A DNA stretch of 64,000 bases from Pseudomonadota bacterium (lineage in GTDB: Bacteria > Pseudomonadota > Gammaproteobacteria > Steroidobacterales > Steroidobacteraceae). Positions 55,222 to 64,000 of the stretch are shown in pieces. Positions within the stretch are counted from its first letter, which is position 1, and each line of letters begins with the position of its first letter. The stretch is taken from contig JADJOO010000002.1 in assembly GCA_016713725.1 (NCBI GenBank), positions 211,082 to 275,081 of the forward strand, given 5' to 3'. The notes beneath the pieces were generated by a model. The model searched no databases, was not told where the DNA came from, and was given only the letters and a program-made list of their open reading frames with translations. The position numbers and the translations under genes are program-made.

Positions 55222-57059
55222 CTACTCCACCGTCACCGACTTCGCGAGATTCCGCGGCTGATCGACATCCGTGCCCTTGAGAATGGCGCAGTGGTACGCC
55301 AGCAGCTGCAGCGGAATCGTGTACACCGCCGGAGCCTGAAAGTAGCTGACGTGCCGCGGCATCTCGATCACGTGCACGCCGTCGGACGATTCCATACCTG
55401 ACTCCGGATCCGCGAACACGTATAGCTCGCCGCCGCGCGCGCGCACTTCCTGCAGGTTCGACTTCAGCTTCTCGAGCAGGTCGTTGTTCGGCGCGACCGT
55501 GATCATCGGCATGTCGGCGTCGACGAGTGCGAGCGGGCCATGCTTCAGCTCGCCCGCCGGGTACGCCTCGGCGTGAATGTACGAAATTTCCTTGAGCTTG
55601 AGCGCGCCTTCCATCGCGATCGGGTACATCGGGCCGCGGCCGAGGAACAGCGCGTGCTGCTTGTCGACGAAGCGTTTCGCCAGTTCCTTGATGACCGGAT
55701 CGAGCTTCAGCGTCGCCTCGATCAGCGACGGGATGCCGAGCAGGCGCTGTACCAGGCCACGCTCACGCTCGGCATCGGCGCCATGGAACTTCGCAAGTGC
55801 CACCACGAGCATGCCGAGCGCCGTCAGCTGCGTCGTAAATGCCTTCGTGGATGCCACGCCGATCTCGGGACCCGCGCGAGTCAGCATGACGAGATTGGAC
55901 TCGCGGACCAGCGAGCTTTCCGGCACGTTGCAGATCGCGAGCTGCGACAGGTAGCCCGCCTGCTTGGCCATTCTCAGCGCGGCCAGCGTATCCGCGGTTT
56001 CGCCCGACTGCGAAACGCTGACGAACAGCGTGTTCTTCGGCACGACCGGATTGCGATAGCGATACTCGCTCGCGATTTCGACCCAGCACGGCAGCCGGCA
56101 GATTTGCTCGATGAAATACTTTGCCACCGAAGCTGCGTGGAAGCTGGTGCCACACGCAACGATGCGCACTGCCTCGGTCTTCGCAAACACAACCTGTGCC
56201 GCCGGACCGAACGCAGCCTCCAGCAGCTTGCCGCCGGCGACACGTTCCTCGAGCGTCTGTGCGACGGCGCGCGGCTGCTCATGGATTTCCTTCAGCATGT
56301 AGTGCGAAAAGTCGCCCTTCTCCGCCGCGTCGGCCGAGAGCTCGCTCTCGTGCACTTTGCGCTGGACCGTATTGCCGTCCTTGTCCAGGATGCGGTAGCG
56401 GTCGCGGCGGACTTCGCAGACGTCGCCTTCCTCGAGGAAGATGAACTTGCGTGTCACCGGCAGCAGCGCGGCCACGTCGGACGCGACGAAGTTTTCGCCA
56501 TCACCCAGGCCGATGACGACCGGGCAACCCTGGCGCGCAAGGACGAGGCGCTCGGGGTCCTTCTGCGAAATCACGACCAGCGCATACGCACCTTCGAGCT
56601 CGGCGACGGTCGCGCGGACCGCCTTGAACAGGTCGCTGGTTTTCTGCAGGTGATAGTGAACGCGGTGAGCGATCACTTCGGTGTCGGTCTCGGAGGTGAA
56701 CTCGTAGCCGGCTCCCTGCAGTTCCGCACGCAGCTCTTCGTGGTTTTCGATGATGCCGTTGTGGACGAGCGCGATGCCGTCCCCGGAGATGTGCGGGTGC
56801 GCGTTACGCTCGCTCGGCACCCCGTGCGTGGCCCAGCGGGTGTGTGCTATGCCGAGCAGACCGCTCGTGGGATCCGCATCGAGCGCATCCTGCAGCATGC
56901 GAACCTTGCCGACCGCCCGCAGCCGCTTGATCGTGCCGGTGTCGCTCAGCACGGCGACTCCCGCCGAGTCGTAGCCCCGGTACTCGAGGGCGTCGCAGCC
57001 CCCTCGATCAGGATGGGAACGACATCACGCTGCGCGATGGCACCAACGATTCCGCACAT
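55222..57059 (-). CDS. glmS: Glutamine-fructose-6-phosphate aminotransferase GlmS (two small indels near start)
   Basis: GlmS makes glucosamine-6-phosphate, the first step to UDP-GlcNAc for peptidoglycan and LPS. The glutaminase domain starts MCGIVGAIAQRDVVPILIEG with nucleophile Cys2 at ATG 57059. Two extra bases near 57000-57015 (a fifth G, then a third C) break the next ten codons, after which VLSDTGTIKRLRAVGK continues. The two SIS isomerase domains (GTSFHAASVAKYFIEQICRL and GRGPMYPIAMEGALKLKEIS) end with the conserved LAKSVTVE. The 3' end of this gene is the Tn7 target-recognition sequence, and the Tn7-like island lies immediately beyond it. Confidence 0.95.
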
Positions 57060-57263
57060 GCTCAGTCCTTTGTCCGCGGGGCGGCGAGACTAACAGTTTT
57101 TCTTTGTGGATCAAAGGGCTACGCTTAACTGAACGCTTCCGGACAGCCCCCTCAACCCCTGGCTGAACTCGCATTCTAAGGCCCCACGGGGCTCGCAGAC
57201 GGCTTTGCGTTACGTCGAGCCCGGCGCTGGCCCCTGCCCGCATCGCCTGACGGGTTGGCTCCC

Positions 57264-58054
57264 TCAGACGCCCGTGATGTTGCCGTCGCGGGCGCGCAGC
57301 AACTTGAACCGATGGAACCCAAGACTCTCGAGATGGTCGAGGTCGAAGTCCTGCATCCCGAGCAATTCCCGGTACTTCAGTTGCTGGGAGCACCGGAACA
57401 GCGACTTGTCGCCGGTCTTGTTGGCCGTCGAGATGCTCGGATAGCAGATCCTGGACGGACACGTCAGGGCGCAACCGGCGTTGGCAAACAGCGTGATCTG
57501 CGCCTTGTTCCCTATCGACGCCAGGAAGGCCTCGTCCTCGTTCGCGCTCATCGGCAGGATGATGCTGTCGTAGATGCCGGACGCTTTCTCGATCTTCTCC
57601 AGGCTGTCGATGTTCTTGATCACGCTCGCCTCGAGACGATACCCGGGAAAATCCCTGCGTATCCACCGCGCCAGGTTGTCGTTGGTGACGATGATCGAGT
57701 TTCCCGGCCGGTGGTGCTTCTCGAGCAGCGGCAGATTCGCGGTGTATTCCTCCGGCGAGGCGTCGTGGTTGGTCAACGGCAACCGCAGGCCGATGCCCAT
57801 GCCGTACATCGACTTGAGGTCATAGGCGCTGATCTCCGTGCCGCCGTAGATGCGGCCGCCATAGAGCGTGCTCTTGTCGGTGGTAAACCCGAAGAAGCTG
57901 TCGATCTGGGCGACGGAATTTCGCTGAAGTGCCGCTTCACGAACATCTGGATCGGCATGGCAGCGAGCTTGCCGCGGGCCGAGATCGTGAATTGCCGGTT
58001 CACAGGCGCAGCGACCGTTCGGAGGCCGGTGCCGGCGATCACTGTGTTGGTCAT
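57264..58054 (-). CDS. Cys-rich protein resembling peptidase U32/UbiV-type proteins (one frameshift)
   Basis: About 263 codons from ATG 58054, with a one-base break near 57925. The N-terminal part is TVAAPVNRQFTISARGKLAA. After the break come SVAQIDSFFGFTTDKSTLYG and YGMGIGLRLPLTNHDASPEE. Four Cys near the end (FANAGCALTCPSRICYPSIS, RCSQQL), followed by LESLGFHRFKLLRARDG, resemble the iron-sulfur Cys region and C-terminal strand of U32/UbiU-UbiV proteins, but I am not certain of the family. The ATG overlaps the stop of the BCCT transporter gene by four bases (ATGA), so the two are coupled. Confidence 0.6.
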
Positions 58055-59604
58055 GGTCGTGGCCCGGTCGGCAGGCCGGCGCGCGCCTCGTCCTCGCGCA
58101 GCATCTTCAGCAGCGACGCTACCATCAGCACGCCGACGGCCAGCAGCGGTAGCGAACAGACGATGGTCGCGGAGAGGATCACCTTGAGCCCGCCGTCGAT
58201 GAACATGAGCGTGATCGGCAGAACGCCGAGCGCGCAGGCCCAGAACACGCGGTTCCAGCGCGCCGGGTCCAGGCCTGCCTCGAGGCGCATCGTGGAGACC
58301 GAGGCGAGCGTGTATGAAGCGGAATCATAGGTGGTCACCAGCAGCAGCGTAGCGACGACGGCGAACGTCGCCAGCACCAGCGTGCCCCATGGCAACGAGG
58401 ACATGACGGCGGTGATCGCCTGCGCCCCCCGACGCTCTGCATGAGTCCGGTGACGTTGAGCGCCCCGGACAGTTCGAGGTTCAGCGCGTAGTTGCCGAGC
58501 ACGATGAAGAACATCGCCGCGCCGAGGCTCCCGAACGTGAGCATGCCGCCGATCACGTTGCGGATGGTGCGACCGTGCGAGATGCGCGTGACGAAAATGC
58601 CGACGAACGGGCCGTACGCCAGCCACCAGGCCCAGTAGAAGATCGTCCAGTTCTCGACGAACGCGGTGTTGGCCACCGGATCCGTCCGAGTGTTCTGCGG
58701 ATGAAGTTCTGCAGTACGAGTCCAACGCCGTTGGTGCCCATCTTGAGGATGAACAGCGTTGGTCCCACGGCCAGCACGAAGAACAACAGCAGCAGGGCGG
58801 CCAGCATGTTCGCGTCCGCCAGCCGCTTGAAGCCGCGCTTGAGCCCGAGGTAGGCGCTGGTGCCGAAGATCGCGATACAGACGATCACCACGGCGACCTC
58901 GAGCACGAAGTCGTGCTCGAGACCGAAAAGCTTCGCCACGGCGGCCGCAATCATCGGCGTCGACAGGCCGAGCGAAGTGCCCGTGCCGCAGATCAGGTTG
59001 ACCATGTACAGGAAGTCGACGACGCGCCCCGGCCTGCCGGTGACACCGCCCGGCAGCACGCCACTGGTGCCCGTGCTGGCGCGCAGGTACGGAACCTTGC
59101 GAACGTAGTACGGATAGGCGATCGCGATGGTCGGCAGGCAGAAGATCGCCCACCCGGTGATGCCCCAGTGGAACAGTCCGTAGCCCGCGGCCCATTCGAT
59201 GGCGCTGGCGCTGCATGGCTCGAGGCCGTAGGGCGGCTTGTCGATGTAATAGCCCCATTCGATGACAGCCCAGTAAAGCAACCCGGCTCCTACGCCCGCG
59301 CAGAACAGCATGCCGACCCAGCTGAGGGTCGAGAACTCAGGGCGGCTGTCGCTGTCGCCGAGCCGGACCTTGCCGTAGCGACCGAATGCGAGCCAGAGGA
59401 GGAACGCGACCGCGCCGGTGCCGTACCACAGGTAGAGCAGCCCGACACTCTGGTGATGGCGTCGTAGGCCGCGGTGATCACGCCAGCCGCCTGGTCCTTG
59501 AACGCAATCATGGGCACCGACAGCATCAGGATCACGAGCACCGTGGTGACGAACATCGGCCAGTCGGTGCGCCGCACGGACGCGTGGTCGTTGTGATCTT
59601 CCAT
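58051..59604 (-). CDS. BCCT family betaine/carnitine/choline transporter (three frameshifts)
   Basis: A sodium- or proton-coupled importer of quaternary amines, about 517 codons and 12 helices. The start MEDHNDHASVRRTDWPMFVT is at 59604. After a break near 59450 the frame gives GLLYLWYGTGAVAFLLWLAF and FCAGVGAGLLYWAVIEWGYY. After another near 58700 it reaches the family signature WTIFYWAWWLAYGPFVGIF followed by RISHGRTIRNVIGG. After a third near 58430 it reaches SSLPWGTLVLATFAVVATLL and the end. The aromatic-box tryptophans of the BCCT signature are present. It overlaps the downstream Cys-rich protein gene. The upstream neighbour is a carboxylesterase gene, 36 bp away. Confidence 0.88.
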
Positions 59605-59640
59605 CAGTCGCCTCTGGGTGCGTGGCATCGTCGTGCGTGG

Positions 59641-61248
59641 TCAGTTCTGCCAGCCTGGATAGAGGTCGCCGGCCAGGTTTCGGCACAGTTCGTAGTCGGC
59701 GGCGGCCATCGGCGCCATCTGGTCGCCGAGTTTCATGGCACGCGATCCTCTGGATCGAACAGTGGCCATACGCCTTTGTGAGGGCTATTCGATCGCCGTA
59801 ACGGGCGAAGCTGCTCCAGTAATCGATCTGCGGTCCGTCAGGACATCATCGGCCGCATGCATGCGCGAGCCAGTCGTCGTGCGTGTCGAACACGTAGGGA
59901 ATTTCGGCACCGTGATACGAGCGCAGCGCGACGCTGCCGGGCCCGGACGCACGCGCGTGAATTGATACACCCATGCGTTGTGACCTGCACTGCGCGCTGC
60001 GCCCGCCATCAGGCAATGACGGACAAAACCATGTTGACGAGGGTGACCGCCTTTGTCGCGTCCCGTGCGACGTCGGGTTCCCGCGCGGCCCGCGCCTCGA
60101 GGCAGACCCGCGTGCTGCCGGTGCGATGGCCGCCGGCAGGTCCTTCGCGAGCCCTTGCGGGTCGGCATCGACATACATGTACCACTTGTCCTCGTTGCTG
60201 CCGATCAGCAGGTCGTACGGAATGCCCTCACCTGCAGCGCCCGCGCCGGGCTCGCAAGGACCGACTTGCCGTCGACCACCGGCGTGGGGATGGTCGAGCA
60301 CGTGGCGCAGGGTGGCCTCCCAGATCTCGCGGCTCGAGAGCCGGCGCAGCGCCGCCAGGTCGGGTTCGCCGGCAAGCTGCGCGCTCAACGCCACGCCGGC
60401 GGCCCCGGCGTGGGACCCGTCCAGTCGATCCTGCATCCTGGAAGCCGCGGATTCTGGCTCACGGCGCGGTGGAACAGTCCGCGCGCGAGCGGTGAGTTCA
60501 CGATAGCCGATATTGGTTGCACCCGGCGGATTCGCCAACAGCGTCACGTTGTCCGGGTCGCCGCCGAAGGCTGCGACATTCGCGCGCAACCAGCGCAGTG
60601 CGGCGACCGGGTCGAGCAGAGCGAAGTTCGTCGTGGGTCCGCGCCACGCAGACCGGGGTGTCCGAAAAACCGAAAATGCCCACGCGGTAGGCGATCGTCA
60701 CGACGACCACGTTGCCGCGTCGGGCGAGGTGCGAGCCGTGGTAATTCGGCTCGAACGACCAGCCGGAGCGATTGCCGCCATAGATCCACACCAGTGACCG
60801 GTAGCTTCGCCTTGCCGTCGAGTTGCGGCGTCCAGACGTTCAGGTACAGGCAGACCTCGCTGACGGCGGGATCGACAAACGCACTCGCCGGGGCCCCGAA
60901 ACCGCTCCTACGCGCCGGTACCAGTCCGTGAGGTAGGCGTCCGCGGTAGCAGGCTGGCGCGAATGCCGTGGCTTGCAGCGTGCCGGCACGTGGTTGCGGC
61001 GGCAGCGGTTCACGCCAGCGCAAGTCGCCGACTGGCGGGGCCGCGAATGGTATGCCCCTGAAGACCGCGACTGTCGGCGACGACTCGGCGTACGCGCCAT
61101 GCAGCGATTCCCCATTGGCCTCGACGCGCGGGGCGTGCTGCATCGCGCCGGTGGTCAATTCGGCGTGCAGGCCGGACGTGAACGACAGGCACAGCAGCGC
61201 TGCGCCGATGAGCACCCGCCGCCGCGACGTCATGGCGGTGTCACCCAT
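59641..61248 (-). CDS. Type B carboxylesterase (para-nitrobenzyl esterase family), heavily frameshifted
   Basis: An exported esterase of about 535 codons. The N-terminus has an RRR-type signal (TSRRRVLIGAALLCLSF), then AVFRGIPFAAPPVGDLRWRE and EVCLYLNVWTPQLDGKAKLP. The oxyanion region IYGGNRSGWSFEPNYHGSHL and nucleophile elbow GESAG (near 60540) are in other frames. GAEIPYVFDTHDDW supplies the His region. The last part (MKLGDQMAPMAAADYELCRN, ending YPGWQN) is again in a different frame with stop at 59641. At least five indels are needed, but the pieces are collinear and conserved. Substrate unknown. Confidence 0.8.
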
Positions 61249-62215
61249 CGATGGTGACGACGACGCATCCGTTGGAGCCGCCCTGTTCCACCAGTTCGTT
61301 GGCGCGGGCGATCTCGCGAAGTGGCAATACGCCCGCGATGCGGTGCTGGAGCATGGCAGATGGAATGCCTGCGTGATGTCCGCGACAGCGAGCTTTGGCC
61401 GGCTCTGGCATCAAATACACGATCACGAAGCGGACGGCCGGTCGAGGCACATCACGCGGAAAGGCAACGGCGGCTCTTTCACCGCGTCGACGAGTACGTC
61501 GGATCACGCCGCTGGTGCGGATGCAGTACAGGACTTCCGGCAGGTTCGCGCCGAACTCGACGTCGACTACGCGATCGACCGGCTTGCCGTCGTTGAGCAC
61601 CTGACGCGCTTCGCCCCAACCGGGCCCCGGTGATTGGAGAACATGCTTCGCACCAGCCGCACGACACACGGCCTCGCCAATGGGGATTGCGTTCGGACGC
61701 TTATGACCTCGCACCTGCCATCCTCGCCCACTGATGGCGTAGTAGCCGACTCGTCCAGCACCGCCGGTCACCAGTACGGTTCGACCTGCACCGCGCCATC
61801 CGCGTGCACGCAACGGTGCGCCGTCGCGATGGGGATGCCGGCACACGCGCCGACATCGAAGCCCGCCTCGATCGGCGAGGTGACGGCTCGCAGCGAGCGA
61901 GCGCCACGTACTGCGCCGCCGTGCCGCAGCTCCTGCCGAACCGTGCCTAGACCCAGACCTTTTCGCCGACTCGTTTCGAGTCGACCTTCGCCGACCGCCC
62001 GATCACGCCGGCGCCGTCGCTGTTCGGGATCACGTAGCCGTCGTCGAGCAGGTTGGGAACGAGCCGGCGCGCGCTTCTGACGTCGGAAGGATTGATGACC
62101 TCGCTCGTGCGCAAACGCACCAGCACCTCACCAGCCTGCGACGGCGTCGGCTTTCGCCGACCACGAGTACGTCGCGCGTGCGGCGCCAAACTTCTCCGAA
62201 CCACGCTGCTTGCAT
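61241..62215 (-). CDS. Zinc-independent MDR / quinone oxidoreductase, heavily frameshifted
   Basis: About 325 codons. MQAAWF and the GroES-like domain (AGEVLVRLRTSEVINPSDV, GYVIPNSDGAGVIG) are followed, after several frame changes, by the Rossmann fold TVLVTGGAGRVGYYAI, RAAGAKHVL and the C-terminal LPLREIARANELVEQG. The stop overlaps the esterase start region by 8 bp. The start ATG 62215 gives the family N-terminus; ATG 62245, overlapping the SDR stop, is the alternative. The indel count (four or more) makes the exact protein unreliable. Confidence 0.72.
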
Positions 62216-62241
62216 CGATTCTGCCCAACGCCTGTGTTCAG

Positions 62242-63000
62242 TCATTGAGCCAGTTCGAGAGTGATTCCGTGTGACCGTCCACGCCGATGATCTGGCCCGA
62301 GATCATCCTGCCCTTGCGGCGAAGCGAGAAAATACACCGTATTGGCCACGTCTTCCGCGTCGACGAATTGCCGCAATGACACCTGTCGCTCGTAGAGCCT
62401 GCGAATCTCCGCGGCAGTCAGCCCGCGCAGCCGCATCACGCTCGATGACGCCGTCGATGCGCGGGCCCTGATGCTGCCGGCAGATGGCGTTGATCCGATG
62501 CCCTCCGGGCCAAGTTCCATCGCCAGGTCTTGGTGAAACCCAGCAGCGCCGACTCTGGAGCCGCGTATGGCGCGGTAGGAAGCTGAAGAACGCCGCGCTC
62601 GACGAAATGTTGACGATCGAGCCACCGCCCGCGGTCTCGGATCAGCGGCACGGCCCGGCGTGTGCAGTAGAACTGGCCGTTCAGGTCGACGATTGTTCGG
62701 TCCCAGTCAGCCGGCTCGATTTTTCTCGACCGGTGCCGTGGACCGGCGATGCCGGCGTTGTTGACCATCACATCCACGCGACCGCATATTTCGCGGCGAT
62801 CTCGTCGAACCCAGGCGTCGACCTGCGCAGGATCGGCGACGTCGACGATGCCGGCCGCTCGCCTTCGGGTGCGAGGTGCGGAATTCCTGACCGCGCCCGA
62901 TCCGCGTCGCCGACATGCACGTGAAACCCGCCTTCGGCGAAGCGTTCTGCAATCCTGCGGCCCAGGCCCGTCGCGCCCCGGAAATTACTACGACCGGCAT
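62242..63000 (-). CDS. Short-chain dehydrogenase/reductase, heavily frameshifted
   Basis: About 250 codons of a classical SDR. MPVVVISGA begins the dinucleotide fold. The frame then changes to MDVMVNNAGIAGP (the NNAG motif) and IEPADWDRTIVDLNGQFYCT. The active-site YxxxK region is damaged by further indels. LAMELGPEGI and FVDAEDVANTVYFLASPQG end the protein. Reductase or dehydrogenase substrate unknown. The stop overlaps a possible start of the MDR gene, so the two probably belong to one transcript. Confidence 0.72.
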
Positions 63001-63148
63001 GTGGGCCACCCGAAGCTCCATTTTCGCGCCCGGGAACCCGTCTAACCTGGCTTGATATGCCACAAGCGACCTATGCTTTGAGCCGCAATGGATCCCCGAG
63101 GGGCGGACAGTGATCAAACGATGCCTTCGCCCCCGTCCGAGTTGAATG

Positions 63149-63692
63149 TCAGGCCGGCGGCAGGTAGCCAAAGATGAACGTGATCCGGTCCTCGGTCCCG
63201 CCATTCATGACACTCCGTGCATTTTCTGGTTGTTGATCTCGTAGGTCTGACCGACCTACGTGGCAGGGCCGGCCGTCGATCGTGAAGATGCACCTGCGCG
63301 GTTAGTGGTGATCGGCACGTGGATGCGGTGACCGGACGCGAAGGACGGGTGCGAGTCGCGGTGCGGCAGGATGCGGCCACCGGCCAGCAGCTTGGCGGCC
63401 ATGGCGCGCAGAACTTCGCCACTCGGCACGTAGTGCCGGGCCAAGGATTTCTGCATGACCGGTTCCGCGACTGCACTGAGGCGGTCCCAACCCTGCTTGT
63501 GACCTGACTTTGCCTCCGCCACGCTCGACATCGGCGAACAGCAGCACGATCGAACGCGTCTGCTCGTGAACCCGTAGTCCTGCTGCCGCCAGGTATTCTC
63601 GTTCCACGCCGCTTCGTCCTGGGCGATGGCGGCGGCCAGGTCCCGGTATTGCAACCCCGGCTGAAGCAGCGGATCGGCACGTCGATATCCAT
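63149..63692 (-). CDS. Aspartyl/asparaginyl beta-hydroxylase-like 2OG-Fe(II) oxygenase, frameshifted
   Basis: About 180 codons. LQYRDLAAAIAQDEAAWNEN, then AGGRILPHRDSHPSFASGHR (iron ligands HxD), then HRIHVPI and, in another frame, YEINNQKMH and GTEDRITFIFGYLPP (2-oxoglutarate end). This is the pattern of bacterial Asp/Asn beta-hydroxylase-domain proteins. ATG 63692 begins MDIDVPIR, after which the frame must change. At least three indels. Substrate unknown; it could hydroxylate a free amino acid or a protein side chain. Confidence 0.7.
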
Positions 63693-63735
63693 CGCGCTAC
63701 GCTACTGCAGACGGCGCGGACGGGCAATTGAGGCC

Positions 63736-64000
63736 TCAGCCCCAGAGCGCGTGGGATCCGGCGCGCGCAGGACGCCGCTTCGAAGCGGATCGGGTGGGAC
63801 CGATCCAGTCGCGCAACAACGGCCCGTCCATGTCCGTGACCATGCAGGCCTGCGCCACCGGAGGTGCGTCGGCGCCATCGCAAGCGACGCCGCAATATGT
63901 CGCCCACCATCAGCCCGAGACCGAGGGGCTGCGCCCGGCGCACATCGCGAGCGCTTCCGTGAGCCCGCCGCACTTGTCGAGCTTGATGTTCACGTTTGGT
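63736..64000 (-). CDS. Enolase-superfamily dipeptide epimerase, C-terminal end (cut by window edge, frameshifted)
   Basis: The last about 88 codons of an L-Ala-D/L-Glu-type epimerase. VNIKLDKCGGLTEALAMC carries the catalytic Lys/Asp strand typical of dipeptide epimerases, LGLGLMVGD follows after a shift, and AQACMVTDMDGPLLRDW and the terminal HALWG complete the barrel. The sequence continues beyond the right edge. The gene precedes the beta-hydroxylase-like gene on the same strand by 44 bp. Identity is moderately secure from this short fragment. Confidence 0.65.

Noticed and set aside
57060..57263. Small gene or tRNA between glmS and the Cys-rich protein gene
   Set aside because: No cloverleaf and no frame with credible start and composition was found.

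Overview
The window is high-GC bacterial chromosome, almost certainly Pseudomonadota and most likely Gammaproteobacteria. The evidence is the Lon, RimO, SlyD (His-rich tail), DedA and GlmS types, an UrcA-family protein and a multihaem cytochrome. I cannot name the genus. No tRNA, rRNA or CRISPR array was seen. Many reading frames carry single-base indels that an adjacent frame repairs, several of them in homopolymers. They become very dense to the right of about 57 kb. I read these as mostly sequence errors in a draft or metagenome assembly, so broken genes are annotated across their repaired length.

Layout. 1-2.1 kb (minus): the N-terminal part of glycogen phosphorylase, a lipoprotein and a methyltransferase. 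2.3-5.1 kb (plus): an hsp20-lon pair, followed by two hairpins that share a loop but not their stems. 5.4-9.7 kb (minus): S9 peptidase, MATE exporter and DedA protein. 9.8-13.4 kb (plus): MscS-family channel, CbiM-like permease and a small Cys-rich protein. 13.4-23.6 kb: pirin, rimO, an L,D-transpeptidase, a zinc-free MDR oxidoreductase, slyD, an esterase, an isoprenylcysteine-methyltransferase-like protein, a DUF1272-GNAT fusion, UrcA and a Tat-exported amine oxidase. 23.7-34 kb: methyltransferase, a GH133-like debranching lipoprotein, a large FAD/GcvT oxidoreductase, a Tyr/Gly-rich lipoprotein, a CrtI/RetSat-like oxidoreductase, a trihaem cytochrome c and an M19 dipeptidase.

34.2-41.8 kb (plus) is a tight five-gene operon. 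It holds an NfnA/NfnB-like flavoprotein pair, the alpha and beta subunits of a 2-oxoacid:acceptor oxidoreductase, and a large protein that looks like a degenerate pyruvate:ferredoxin oxidoreductase TPP domain joined to a one-cluster ferredoxin. Together they predict a 2-oxoacid:NAD(P) or ferredoxin oxidoreductase.

41.77-55.20 kb is a discrete defence island bounded by the same 12-bp inverted repeat at both ends. The right end has three Tn7-like transposase-binding repeats and lies 23 bp past the glmS stop codon, which is the classical attTn7 position. No transposition genes are present inside. The cargo is a phosphoribosyltransferase-SLOG gene pair, an XRE/ImmA-IrrE regulator pair with a likely palindromic operator, a short type II CBASS operon (CD-NTase, E2-like protein, patatin phospholipase), a coiled-coil membrane protein and a type I restriction-modification operon (hsdM-hsdS-hsdR).

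55.2-64 kb (minus): glmS, then a compact and heavily indel-damaged run. Its transcription order is dipeptide epimerase, Asp/Asn beta-hydroxylase-like protein, SDR, MDR, type B carboxylesterase, BCCT transporter and a Cys-rich protein of uncertain family. It looks like a catabolic operon for an imported betaine- or choline-like compound or its ester.
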